Below are positions 9,369-16,158 of a stretch of DNA of 24,329 nt, piece after piece. This stretch comes from JAQBDA01 sp964525785. GTDB lineage: Bacteria > Chloroflexota > Anaerolineae > Anaerolineales > UBA4823. Where the stretch lies: assembly GCA_964525785.1 (NCBI GenBank), contig CAZGIX010000058.1, positions 1-24,329 on the forward strand, in the 5' to 3' direction. A program made the position numbers and the translations under genes. The number at the start of each line of letters is the position of its first letter. Position 1 is the stretch's first letter. A model generated the notes under the pieces. That model was not told where the DNA came from, searched no databases, and saw only the letters and a program-made list of their open reading frames with translations.

Positions 9369-9369
9369 C
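9331..9369 (-). repeat. REP-like half-element with GTCATTCTGAGC end
   Basis: Read on the minus strand, this 39-bp segment starts GTCATTCTGAGCCGAAGCG and ends GAAGAATCTC. The same design (GTCATTxxGAGC ... AATCTC) occurs at 21679-21722 with GC in place of CT. Short elements of this pattern are scattered through many bacterial genomes. Here it forms the false C-terminus of the truncated membrane-protein gene. Confidence 0.7.
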
Positions 9370-9410
9370 TTCCATCACTTTCATCTTGACTGAATACTTA
9401 GAACCTATTG

Positions 9411-9620
9411 CTAGATTTCATCCAGAAAGACCAACCCTTGCAGGCTGCCCAACACCAGTTCCGGATTTTGTAGCCGGCGCTGATCGGGCAAAGTATCAAG
9501 ATCAAAGAAAGGTGCCGGTTGGTGGACAGTGGAGTGCCGTGCTAGGGTTGTTTTCCCCACCTGGCGCGGCCTAAGCAGGGCTGTGATTGGGCTGCGGCGG
9601 GTAGAGCTTGTTAGTATGCC
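9411..9620 (-). pseudogene. Remnant of an AAA_14/DUF4143-type ATPase (N-terminal fragment)
   Basis: On the minus strand, one frame of 69 sense codons from 9620 down to a TAG at 9411-9413 encodes LLRPRQVGKTTLARH (a Walker A like GPRQVGKTTLAR), then PFFDLDTLPDQRRLQNPEL, then LQGLVFLDEI (Walker B). This is the classic opening of AAA_14 ATPases that carry a C-terminal DUF4143. There is no start codon: a TAA lies directly upstream in frame. The first Walker glycine is Arg, and the frame ends in TAG exactly after DEI, where family members usually read DEIQ. Further stops follow, and the rest of the gene is absent. It is a decayed fragment, most likely of a once mobile gene. Confidence 0.8.
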
Positions 9621-9669
9621 TTATTTGTGATAGGCTGTGTTTTTTATACCCCTAAATGCTGGACTGTGC

Positions 9670-9705
9670 TTGACAGCCGTACAGTAACATGCTATTCTAT
9701 ACGGC
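9670..9705 (+). promoter_or_regulatory. Promoter and operator-like dyad of the toxin-antitoxin pair
   Basis: TTGACA (9670-9675), a 17-nt spacer and TATTCT (9693-9698) make a strong sigma-70 promoter. Overlapping it are inverted half-sites GCCGTACAG (9676-9684) and CTATACGGC (9697-9705), complementary at 8 of 9 positions. They flank the spacer and reach into the -10 box. An RHH antitoxin bound there would autorepress, as is usual for such pairs. Confidence 0.75.
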
Positions 9706-9719
9706 AGAAGGAGGCACTA

Positions 9720-9959
9720 ATGGATACCAAATTAACCGTTCGGGTGCCGCGGCACTTGCTCGCCAATGCAAAACGCTATGCCCGGGCACACCAAACAACC
9801 CTGACCGAGCTGATCTCAGCTTATCTGCAGCACATACCTACCGAGTCTGAGGTACTGGACCATGCACCTGTCGTGCGCCGGTTAACGGGTATACTGTCCT
9901 CGGATGTATCGGTAGATGATTACAAGCAACACCTGGAAGATAAATATGGCGGCAAATAA
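9720..9959 (+). CDS. Ribbon-helix-helix antitoxin (DUF6364-like)
   Basis: The 79-residue protein opens with MDTKLTVRVPRHLLANAKRYA, a beta strand followed by two helices typical of RHH DNA-binding antitoxins of the DUF6364 kind. The C-terminal half (SDVSVDDYKQHLEDKYGGK) is acidic and probably wraps the toxin. An AAGGAGG box ends 5 nt before the ATG; longer in-frame starts upstream would run through the promoter and are rejected. It precedes and overlaps the PIN toxin gene by 14 nt, the standard order. Probable roles are toxin neutralisation and autorepression at the dyad at 9676-9705. Confidence 0.85.
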   Translation: MDTKLTVRVPRHLLANAKRYARAHQTTLTELISAYLQHIPTESEVLDHAPVVRRLTGILSSDVSVDDYKQHLEDKYGGK

Positions 9960-10374
9960 TCTGCAGGTGTTGTTCGATTTGAACATTATCCTGGACGTGC
10001 TTCAGGAGCGCGAAGATTTCTATGATTTCTCGGCGCGCTTGTTGGCCTATGCGGAAACGGGCGTCATTCAGGGGTGGTTGGCGGCTCATTCTGTAACCAC
10101 ACTTTTTTACCTGATTGCCAAGGATAAATCACATGAACAAGCACGCGTTACTCTGACCAGCTTATTACAGTTTCTCAAAATCGCACCTGTTGATCAAAAT
10201 ACGATTGAACAAGCCCTGAACTTACCTTATCGAGATTTTGAAGATGCCGTTCAAATGATGTCCGCCCTCCAAGTTCATGCGGATTATTTATTGACCCGCA
10301 ATACGCGCGATTACCAGCCATCGCCAATGGAGGTTATTCAAACAGTGGAACTGCTGGCCATTTTAAAGTCATAA
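9946..10374 (+). CDS. PIN-domain toxin (VapC-like ribonuclease)
   Basis: The 142-residue protein fits a single PIN domain, a Mg-dependent endoribonuclease fold. Likely metal-binding acids are Asp11 in VLFDLNIILD, Glu99/Asp100 in RDFEDAVQ, and Asp113 in HADYLLTRNTRDY. The usual fourth acid after TR is Asn119, a common variant in this branch, with Asp122 nearby. The ATG lies inside the antitoxin's last codons (14-nt overlap), which couples translation. Base composition is visibly lower in GC than the flanking metabolic genes, consistent with acquisition. A strong hairpin ends the unit about 40 nt downstream. The RNA target is unknown. Confidence 0.87.
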   Translation: MAANNLQVLFDLNIILDVLQEREDFYDFSARLLAYAETGVIQGWLAAHSVTTLFYLIAKDKSHEQARVTLTSLLQFLKIAPVDQNTIEQALNLPYRDFEDAVQMMSALQVHADYLLTRNTRDYQPSPMEVIQTVELLAILKS

Positions 10375-10411
10375 AGAGCAGGGCTATTTAAGTCTACATC
10401 GAGCATAGGAT

Positions 10412-10460
10412 TTGAAAAAGGGTACTATTTACGGCCACCGTAAATAGTACCCTTTTTCAA
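10412..10460. terminator. Bidirectional terminator, perfect 23-bp hairpin
   Basis: Positions 10412-10434 are exactly complementary to 10438-10460 around a 3-nt loop. The stem base is A5/T5, so each strand shows a stem ending in TTTTT. It lies between the PIN toxin (plus) and tRNA-Glu (minus), which converge on it, and would terminate both. The length and perfection exceed ordinary terminators. Confidence 0.8.
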
Positions 10461-10482
10461 TGTAACACACGCGAATTCCGTG

Positions 10483-10555
10483 TGCCCCCACAGGGATTCG
10501 AACCCTGGTTTTAGCCTTGAAAGGGCTGCGTCCTGGTCCCCTAGACGATGGGGGC
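10483..10555 (-). tRNA. tRNA-Glu (anticodon UUC)
   Basis: The minus strand folds as a full cloverleaf. Acceptor GCCCCCA (10549-10555) pairs with TGGGGGC (10484-10490), followed by discriminator A (10483). The D arm contains TCGTCTAGGGG. The anticodon loop is CTTTCAA with anticodon TTC (10519-10521). The T arm is CAGGG-TTCGAAT-CCCTG. No CCA is encoded, so it must be added after transcription. It is the only tRNA in the window and stands alone beside the toxin-antitoxin island. Confidence 0.96.
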
Positions 10556-10574
10556 TGATGTATTGTGCGGCGGG

Positions 10575-10603
10575 ATTGTACCACCGGGTGGGAATAGGGT
10601 CAA
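10575..10603 (-). promoter_or_regulatory. Promoter of tRNA-Glu
   Basis: On the minus strand, TTGACC (10598-10603), a 17-nt spacer and TACAAT (10575-10580) place the start roughly 12 nt before the mature tRNA 5' end. Both boxes match the sigma-70 consensus at five of six positions. Confidence 0.8.
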
Positions 10604-10672
10604 GCGTTCTTTTTGTGATATGGTGGGCAGGATCACCCTCGCACTGCTCAACAACGAGCTGAAAATTCGCCT

Positions 10673-10700
10673 TTGCAATTCAGCAGGGGCATGTTATAAT
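10673..10700 (+). promoter_or_regulatory. Promoter of rplS (extended -10)
   Basis: TTGCAA (10673-10678), a 16-nt spacer and a perfect TATAAT (10695-10700) preceded by TGT (extended -10). The resulting leader of about 70 nt contains a GCCGCC/GGCGGC hairpin with ATG loop (10709-10723) followed by TTTCTATT. The hairpin could attenuate or autoregulate L19 synthesis. Confidence 0.75.
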
Positions 10701-10776
10701 CCATCCCCGCCGCCATGGGCGGCTTTCTATTGATAAACACTCTGCAATCATAGAACGATAGTAAGGAAGATTAACG

Positions 10777-11127
10777 ATGAGCGAATTGATCAAAGCAGTT
10801 GAAGCACCTGTCAACGAGAATGTCCCCGAGTTGCGCCCGGGCGACCTGGTAAGGGTCTTTCTGCGCATCAAAGAAGGCAACACCGAACGCACCCAGGAAT
10901 TCCGCGGCACGGTGATCCGCATGCGCAATAGCGGCAACAACGCCAATTTCACCGTTCGGCGCGTGGCGAGCAACGGCATCGGCGTGGAGCGCACTTTCCT
11001 GGCGCGCTCGCCGCGCCTGGAGAAGGTCCTGGTGGAGCGCCGCTCGCATGTGCGCCGCGCCCAGCTTTACTTCCTGCGCGAGCGCACCGGCAAGAGATCG
11101 CGGCTCAAGCAAAAATTTAGCGCTTAA
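10777..11127 (+). CDS. rplS: 50S ribosomal protein L19
   Basis: This 116-residue protein is a full-length L19, which sits at the 30S-50S interface. Hallmarks are the N-terminal helix MSELIKAVE, PELRPGDLVRVFLRIKEGN, RTQEFRGTVIRMRN, and the basic stretch RRSHVRRAQLYFLRERTGKRSRLKQK. An AAGGAAG box precedes the ATG. In many bacteria rplS follows rpsP, rimM and trmD; here it stands alone with its own promoter and terminator. Confidence 0.98.
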   Translation: MSELIKAVEAPVNENVPELRPGDLVRVFLRIKEGNTERTQEFRGTVIRMRNSGNNANFTVRRVASNGIGVERTFLARSPRLEKVLVERRSHVRRAQLYFLRERTGKRSRLKQKFSA

Positions 11128-11154
11128 TATACTCAGATCGGGTCCTGTCCTGTT

Positions 11155-11224
11155 CCCGGACCGCCGGTCCGGGCTACAATAACCAAGGCAATTCAGCGCA
11201 GCTTGAACAAGAGCTGCGCTTTTT
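11155..11224 (+). terminator. Terminator region of rplS (two hairpins)
   Basis: The first hairpin is a perfect 8-bp CCCGGACC/GGTCCGGG stem (11155-11162/11166-11173) without a T run. The second, AGCGCAGCT/AGCTGCGCT (11195-11203/11212-11220), leads directly into TTTTT (11220-11224) and is a standard intrinsic terminator. Confidence 0.8.
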
Positions 11225-11275
11225 GTCGTCTGCTGCTCAACTTCACGTTAAAATATAGCTCAAAGGAGGTCCGCC

Positions 11276-12010
11276 TTGTCGGTACCATTGATCGGCATCA
11301 CTACCTCGCGCGGCAGCGGGGATGAAGGGGCTCCGGCATATGCCGCGACCCAGGCCTACGCCCGGGCAGTGGCCTGGGCAGGCGGAGCGCCGCTGCTTAT
11401 CCCGCTGGAGCTGCCGGACGCGGCGCGGGAGGCGCTTCTGGAGCGGTTGGATGGGCTGCTGTTCTCGGGAGGTGGGGACGTACACCCCGAGCGATATGGC
11501 TCGCAGATGCACCCGCTGGTAAATTCAATCGACGAGCAGCGCGACCGGGTGGAGATCGCCCTGCTGCAGGGATCGGCAGGCCGTGGTCTGCCTTTCCTGG
11601 GTATCTGCCGCGGTCTGCAGGTGATCAACGTAGCGCTCGGCGGAAGCCTCTATGAGGACCTGCTCGACCAGCTGCCCGGCGCGCTGAGACACGACTGCTC
11701 TCCAGGTCACGAGCGAGACTTCCTGGCGCATCCTGTCACCGTGGAGGCAGGGACGCGTTTGCGCAGCATCCTGGGTTCTGCGGGTGTGCACGTAAACAGC
11801 ATGCATCACCAGGGTATTCGCCTGCTGGCGCCGGGGCTGGTCTCCAGCGCCCATGCTCCGGATGGAGTGATCGAGGCGTTCGAGCTGGCAGGCCACCCAT
11901 TTGGGCTGGCGGTGCAGTGGCACCCGGAATGGCTTCAGAGCTTGACCTCTATGCGGACGCTGTTCGTGGAGCTGGTGACAGCCGCCCGCCGCCACCGGCC
12001 AAATGGATGA
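11276..12010 (+). CDS. Class I glutamine amidotransferase-like hydrolase (PuuD / gamma-glutamyl-GABA hydrolase family)
   Basis: The 244-residue protein fits the PuuD/peptidase C26 family, which cleaves gamma-glutamyl amides. The nucleophile elbow is FLGICRGLQVINVALGG with Cys111. The catalytic pair is His216/Glu218 in QWHPEW. Family signatures GLLFSGGGDVHP (60-71) and VNSMHHQG (173-180) are present. The start is TTG, supported by a strong AAAGGAGGT 5 nt before it; no ATG fits. A TAAAAT box (11249-11254) could be the -10 of its promoter. It is 15 nt before murI, so the two are probably co-transcribed. Putrescine genes are not nearby, so the true substrate may be another gamma-glutamyl compound. 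Confidence 0.9.
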   Translation: MSVPLIGITTSRGSGDEGAPAYAATQAYARAVAWAGGAPLLIPLELPDAAREALLERLDGLLFSGGGDVHPERYGSQMHPLVNSIDEQRDRVEIALLQGSAGRGLPFLGICRGLQVINVALGGSLYEDLLDQLPGALRHDCSPGHERDFLAHPVTVEAGTRLRSILGSAGVHVNSMHHQGIRLLAPGLVSSAHAPDGVIEAFELAGHPFGLAVQWHPEWLQSLTSMRTLFVELVTAARRHRPNG

Positions 12011-12025
12011 TATGATTGTAAGCAC

Positions 12026-12859
12026 ATGAACCCGCACGATCCAACCTCTCCAATTGGCATCTTCGACTCCGGCGTCGGCGGGCTGTCGGTGCTGAGAGAG
12101 ATCCGCTGGCAGCTGCCGTACGAGCCAGTGATCTTTTTAGCAGATCAGGCGCATGTGCCTTACGGGCTGCGCCCGCTAGAGGAGGTGCGCGCTTTTGCAG
12201 TGGCGATCACGCGTTATCTGCGCGCCCAGGGAGCCAAGCTGATCGTGGTGGCATGCAACACAGCTTCGGCGGCGGCGCTGCACTACCTGCGCCAGGCCTG
12301 TCCCGAGGTGCCCTTCGTGGGCATGGAGCCGGCGGTCAAACCGGCTGCCGAGCACACCCAGAGTGGTGTGGTAGGTGTATTGGCCACGCCGGCTACCTTC
12401 CAGGGTGCAATGTATGCCTCGGTCCTGGAACGCTTTGCCAGCGGGGTAACCGTCCTGCAGGACACCTGCCCGGGTCTGGTAGCGCAGATCGAAGCCGGTG
12501 AGCTGTACGTACCTGAAACGCGCCGCATTTTAGAAGCTGCCCTGCAGCCGATGCTGGCGCGGGGTATCGATACGGTGGTATTGGGCTGCACGCACTACCC
12601 GTTTGTCATCCCCCTGATCCAGGAAATCACCGGACCAGGAGTACGGGTGATCGACCCGGCGCCGGCAGTCGCGCGCCAGGTGGGACGCGTGCTGGAGATG
12701 CAGGGGTTGCGCCATCCCGGGCCGTGCTCCGGAGCAGCCCGCTACCTGACCAGCGGAGACGCCGGTCGGCTGCAGACTCTGCTGTGGACTTTGATCCGGG
12801 AGAACGAAACCCCCGAGTACCTGGATTGGCAGTTGATCTTGAACGCCCGCCGGAGCTGA
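12026..12859 (+). CDS. murI: Glutamate racemase
   Basis: The 277-residue protein interconverts L- and D-glutamate, giving D-Glu for peptidoglycan. The two catalytic cysteines are in place: Cys77 in VVACNTASAAAL and Cys188 in VLGCTHYPF. The opening IGIFDSGVGGLSVLREI and VPYGLRP are also typical. Its presence suggests the cell builds peptidoglycan, which matters in a phylum where some lineages were thought to lack it. No SD box is obvious; translation may be coupled to the upstream gene, 15 nt away. It converges with the PhoD-like gene across a 42-nt gap that holds only a weak CTTCG/CGAAG hairpin (12867-12880). Confidence 0.96.
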   Translation: MNPHDPTSPIGIFDSGVGGLSVLREIRWQLPYEPVIFLADQAHVPYGLRPLEEVRAFAVAITRYLRAQGAKLIVVACNTASAAALHYLRQACPEVPFVGMEPAVKPAAEHTQSGVVGVLATPATFQGAMYASVLERFASGVTVLQDTCPGLVAQIEAGELYVPETRRILEAALQPMLARGIDTVVLGCTHYPFVIPLIQEITGPGVRVIDPAPAVARQVGRVLEMQGLRHPGPCSGAARYLTSGDAGRLQTLLWTLIRENETPEYLDWQLILNARRS

Positions 12860-12901
12860 TCATCTCCTTCGCTAACGAAGACCGCTGGCTCAGGAATGCA
12901 G

Positions 12902-14329
12902 CTAAGCGCCGGCTTCACCCAACAGCTCACCCTCCCGACCGAATAACTGGAAGCGCACCCCTGGGCGAGCCGGATCGGAGTAATCCACCCGCACTACTCC
13001 AAAATTGTGTCTCGCAATCGTAAACGCCAGATGCTGGCTGCGAATAGGCCCGCCGCGCAAAGGCCAGTAGGTGCGGCTCGAACGGGTATTTGGATTTTGC
13101 TCGAAAGGGCTGGAGCAGAACTCCCACAGCGGGAGCAAACTGCCCTCGGGACCATACAGGTCCGCCCGCACAGCGTGGGCGGAGTGCAGGTCTCCTGCCA
13201 ACAGATAGACATTTTGAATACCGTTTGCAGCCAGGAAATGCAGGAGCCGGTCGCGCTCCTGGGGAAAACCAGACCAGCGGTCACGCGGGAAATCCACCCA
13301 CATGCGGTACAGCAAGGCGCAAGAAGTAACCAGGAACTTGACCGGGTAGATGTCTTTGACACGCAACAACCAGGCCTCCAGGGCTGCCCATTGTCCTTCC
13401 CCAAGCATGCTGCGTTTTGTCATGCGGCGCACGCGCATGGTACGCGTATCCAGCACAAAAAATGCGGCTGCACCAAAGGTGAACGTGTAGGCCAACGAAC
13501 CGGGATCATCCAACGGCAGGTCATACTGACCGGCGGTGTTAACCTGAGGCGGCAGCACGAAATGTGGGGCGTGCATGCCCTGGTGCTCCCAGTAAGCCTG
13601 CAGAGCATCCTGGACGCGCTTGAGGGGAATATGCCGCTCCTGGGGAGGGCGCCCGGCAAACCAGCGCTGGAACTGGTCCCACCAGGGGATATATGCCCAG
13701 CGCCGGTCGTCATCCAGCCAGCGCCAGTCGTCATCTACTTCGTGGTCATCGAGGGTCATGAAGGCAGGCAGGTTCATCAGCATACGGCGCAGCGGCAGGC
13801 GCGACCAGGTGTATGCATACACAGCCCGGTATTCCTGCAAGTCGCAGGCGATCTTGCCGATGCCGTTCTTATCGTAGGCGTCGGCATAGATCTGGTCGCC
13901 CAGCAGCAGGATGAAACGCAGGTTTTCACTCTGCCGCAGGCGATCGATGGCGCGAAATATCTGCCCCCCGTCTGCGTTCTCCGGGCGGAAGCAGGAGCCG
14001 AAGGCAAAGGCAAACGAAACCGGTTGGCGGTCGGGTGGGAAGGTTGTGAAGCGTGGAAAAGGCGCCTGCTCTGGATGGGGCGGTTGGTGGCTGAGGGTCA
14101 GAGCATAGCGGTAAGGCGTATTGGGTGAAAGACCAAAGACCGGAGCCACCCCGGCAAAGCCGTTCTCCTGGGCCAGCGGCAGGGATTCACCCGCCAGGCG
14201 GGCATCGCTCAGGTCGGGTTTGGAACCCAGCCAGGCATACAATACCCCCGGAGCAGAAGCCCTCCCCCAAAGAAAAGCGCTGTTGGGTGAGAGAGCACCC
14301 ACGACCGGGCCAAGCAGCAGATCGTCCAT
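12902..14329 (-). CDS. PhoD-like metallophosphatase
   Basis: This 475-residue protein (from ATG at 14329) resembles PhoD phosphodiesterases/phosphatases. An N-terminal Ig-like domain (about 1-105, LLLGPVVGALSPNSAFLWGRAS) precedes the metallophosphatase core. The core has FAFGSCFRP, LLLGDQIYADAYD, FMTLDDHEVDDDW and LLAGDLHSAHAV, which supply the metal-binding Asp and His residues. Unlike most exported PhoD enzymes, no Tat or Sec signal is visible, so it may act in the cytoplasm. A GTG two codons earlier (14335) is also possible, but GGGGGTG before the ATG favours 14329. It is the last gene of the leftward run, 68 nt after the NimA-like gene, and may have separate control. Confidence 0.87.
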   Translation of the reverse strand: MDDLLLGPVVGALSPNSAFLWGRASAPGVLYAWLGSKPDLSDARLAGESLPLAQENGFAGVAPVFGLSPNTPYRYALTLSHQPPHPEQAPFPRFTTFPPDRQPVSFAFAFGSCFRPENADGGQIFRAIDRLRQSENLRFILLLGDQIYADAYDKNGIGKIACDLQEYRAVYAYTWSRLPLRRMLMNLPAFMTLDDHEVDDDWRWLDDDRRWAYIPWWDQFQRWFAGRPPQERHIPLKRVQDALQAYWEHQGMHAPHFVLPPQVNTAGQYDLPLDDPGSLAYTFTFGAAAFFVLDTRTMRVRRMTKRSMLGEGQWAALEAWLLRVKDIYPVKFLVTSCALLYRMWVDFPRDRWSGFPQERDRLLHFLAANGIQNVYLLAGDLHSAHAVRADLYGPEGSLLPLWEFCSSPFEQNPNTRSSRTYWPLRGGPIRSQHLAFTIARHNFGVVRVDYSDPARPGVRFQLFGREGELLGEAGA

Positions 14330-14397
14330 GAACACCCCCGGCTATCTGTGTAAGGAGATTCAGGCGAAGTTCGCCTCTCATTATCGCGCCAAAAAGG

Positions 14398-14973
14398 TCA
14401 TTTGAACCAGGCTTCGTCTAGTGCAGGCCAATCCGGGCTCTGGTCGGCGCGCTCCTTCCAGTTTCGTTTGCCGGACCAACCGTCGATGCGGATGGCATAC
14501 ACTGATGTCGGCCGCAGCTCCTGGTCTGTGATGGGACGGTAATGCTGTCCGGCGACCATGCCTGGGAAGTATTTGGTGATCAGCCCATACAGAGCGCGGC
14601 GCTGCTCATCCGGATCTTCCACCACGCGTATCTGCCCAAAGGCGATGACGCTCTCGAACTGCTGGGCGAACTCCATAGCCACGTTGGAAGGCAGCAGTTT
14701 GCCCATCTCGCTGGTCTCGAAGCACACCTGCGGGTGGCGTTCGGCATTGGCGCGCACCCGCCCGGTGATGTTGGAGTGGAAGTAGACGATGTGCCGCTCA
14801 GGGTCATACCAGAAGAGGGTCGGGGTGATGAAGGGCTGCTCGTCCCAGCGCGTGGCAACGTGACCCACCTGAGCGCGGGCCAGGAAAGCTCGGATCCAGG
14901 CATCGTCTTGGGCCAGATGCGGGCGGCGCATCTCGGTGGGCGGGGTATGGGAGAGATCGTAGTTTTTGGTCAT
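14398..14973 (-). CDS. Pyridoxamine 5'-phosphate oxidase-like flavin-binding protein (NimA-like)
   Basis: The 191-residue protein has a split-barrel FMN-binding fold: VGHVATRWDEQPFITPTLFWY, IVYFHSNITGRVRANAER, then SVIAFGQIRVVEDPDEQRRAL. These match the NimA/5-nitroimidazole-resistance branch of the PNPOx-like family, whose members often act as flavin or F420 reductases of unknown physiological substrate. The ATG at 14973 is chosen for its GGTGGAG box; longer in-frame starts overlap the CYTH gene and encode low-complexity sequence. It follows the CYTH gene by 22 nt. Confidence 0.85.
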   Translation of the reverse strand: MTKNYDLSHTPPTEMRRPHLAQDDAWIRAFLARAQVGHVATRWDEQPFITPTLFWYDPERHIVYFHSNITGRVRANAERHPQVCFETSEMGKLLPSNVAMEFAQQFESVIAFGQIRVVEDPDEQRRALYGLITKYFPGMVAGQHYRPITDQELRPTSVYAIRIDGWSGKRNWKERADQSPDWPALDEAWFK

Positions 14974-14995
14974 TTTCACTCCACCAGCCTGCTGG

Positions 14996-15610
14996 TTATG
15001 ATATTCCATCGGCGGGGCGGATGCCGATGGCATCCAGGGGCGCGGCCTGGGTTTCGAAATTGGCAAAGCTCAGGTCGCGGAATGCAAAGCCGGTCACCCC
15101 GCGCAGCTGCTCAAAAAGGGAGGTGTAGCTCTCGAGTACACGCCTCTCCCAATCCAGGCCCAAACGGCGGGCAGCCGCCTGGATGCTGGCAGGCTCAGGC
15201 CCTTCGATCTCGATGAAAGCCCCAAAAGGCATCTCGTCCAGAGTGACATGCACATCGTCCAGGTCGTATACGGCGCGATACTTCTCGTACATCATGCTCA
15301 CAATATACCCCAGGGCTTCAAGCAGGCTGCGAGCAGAGCTGAAATCGCTGATAACGAACTCCAGCTCCTGGCGGGTGCGCACACCCTCCTGATCGTGTCC
15401 CGGGCCTTTATAGGTCAGGCGCGCCTGGGTATCCTGGCGCAGCCGCAGAACCTGCAGAGACCTGGTCAGAGCGAGGTCGGGGGTATCGAAACGCAAGTTG
15501 ATCTCGTAGGTGCGCGGCTGGGTCAGCCGGGCACCCAGGGACTGCAGACGATTTTCCACGGCTCTCAAGTCGGCAATATGGAATTTGACTTCAATCTCCT
15601 GGTCTTTCAT
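14996..15610 (-). CDS. CYTH-domain protein (class IV adenylate cyclase / thiamine triphosphatase-like)
   Basis: The 204-residue protein begins with the defining ExExK motif (E5-I-E-V-K9). Alternating charged strands typical of the triphosphate tunnel fold follow (INLRFDTPD, VLRLRQDTQARLTYKGP, RQELEFVI, YDLDDVHVTLDEMPFGAFIEIEG). Family members act on triphosphorylated substrates with divalent metal as adenylate cyclase, thiamine triphosphatase or inorganic triphosphatase; sequence alone does not decide which. An AAAGGAGAT box precedes the ATG. It follows the biotin carrier gene by 16 nt, an unexpected partner for a carboxylase. Confidence 0.88.
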   Translation of the reverse strand: MKDQEIEVKFHIADLRAVENRLQSLGARLTQPRTYEINLRFDTPDLALTRSLQVLRLRQDTQARLTYKGPGHDQEGVRTRQELEFVISDFSSARSLLEALGYIVSMMYEKYRAVYDLDDVHVTLDEMPFGAFIEIEGPEPASIQAAARRLGLDWERRVLESYTSLFEQLRGVTGFAFRDLSFANFETQAAPLDAIGIRPADGIS

Positions 15611-15626
15611 AATCTCCTTTCAGCTT

Positions 15627-16124
15627 TCAGATAACGCTCAGCAGGGTCTGCCTCAGCTCGACCCTATCGCCGACCTTCACGCGCAGACGAGCAACCGACC
15701 CGGGGCGCGGCGATTTAAGCTCGTTCTGCATCTTCATCGATTCGAGCACCAGGAGCACGTCACCTTTTTCGACATGCTGGCCTTCCCTGACCGGGATCGA
15801 GACCACCAGTCCCGGCATAGGAGCATGCAGGTGGTATTCATCCCGCTCGGCGACATGGCTGCCCAGGGCAGCGCGCAGGCGCCGCTCGCGCTCATCTTCC
15901 ACCCTGGCCGGGTAGAGGGTGCCGTGCAGAAGCACCTGCCAGCCTTCCTCGCCCGGATAGACGTAGGCTTCGTACGAGTGCCCGTCCACCAGCAGCGAAT
16001 AGACCGGCTGGTCACCCACAGCATCGAAATCTATCTCGTAGGCTACGCCATCCAGAATAATATGGCGCTCGTCTACGATCTCGATCAGGTATTCGCGCTC
16101 GCCGATATTGGTCACATATCTCAT
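15627..16124 (-). CDS. Biotin carboxyl carrier protein of acyl-CoA carboxylase
   Basis: The 165-residue protein carries a C-terminal biotinyl-lipoyl domain (about 97-165) with HAPMPGLVVSI and the biotinylation motif ESMKMQNE, with modified Lys131. The N-terminal half (MRYVTNIGEREYLIEIVDE) resembles the BT-like part found in alpha subunits of propionyl- and methylcrotonyl-CoA carboxylases, here split off as a separate chain. The ATG at 16124 is chosen because upstream in-frame codons overlap the biotin carboxylase and encode no family sequence. It lies 34 nt after the biotin carboxylase and swings carboxybiotin to the carboxyltransferase encoded upstream. Confidence 0.93.
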   Translation of the reverse strand: MRYVTNIGEREYLIEIVDERHIILDGVAYEIDFDAVGDQPVYSLLVDGHSYEAYVYPGEEGWQVLLHGTLYPARVEDERERRLRAALGSHVAERDEYHLHAPMPGLVVSIPVREGQHVEKGDVLLVLESMKMQNELKSPRPGSVARLRVKVGDRVELRQTLLSVI

Positions 16125-16158
16125 GCCTGCCTCAATTGTTCTCCCGTCATCTGGCGTG

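Noticed and set aside
9287..9574. Plus-strand frame between the truncated membrane gene and the antitoxin
   Set aside because: It is translation of repeat DNA and of the antisense of the ATPase remnant; no start signal or family sequence.
10412..10460. Insertion-sequence terminal repeats
   Set aside because: The two arms are only 3 nt apart with nothing between them; a terminator hairpin explains them better.
13007..14128. Long plus-strand open frame opposite the PhoD-like gene
   Set aside because: No domain is visible, and the minus strand has all the metallophosphatase motifs.
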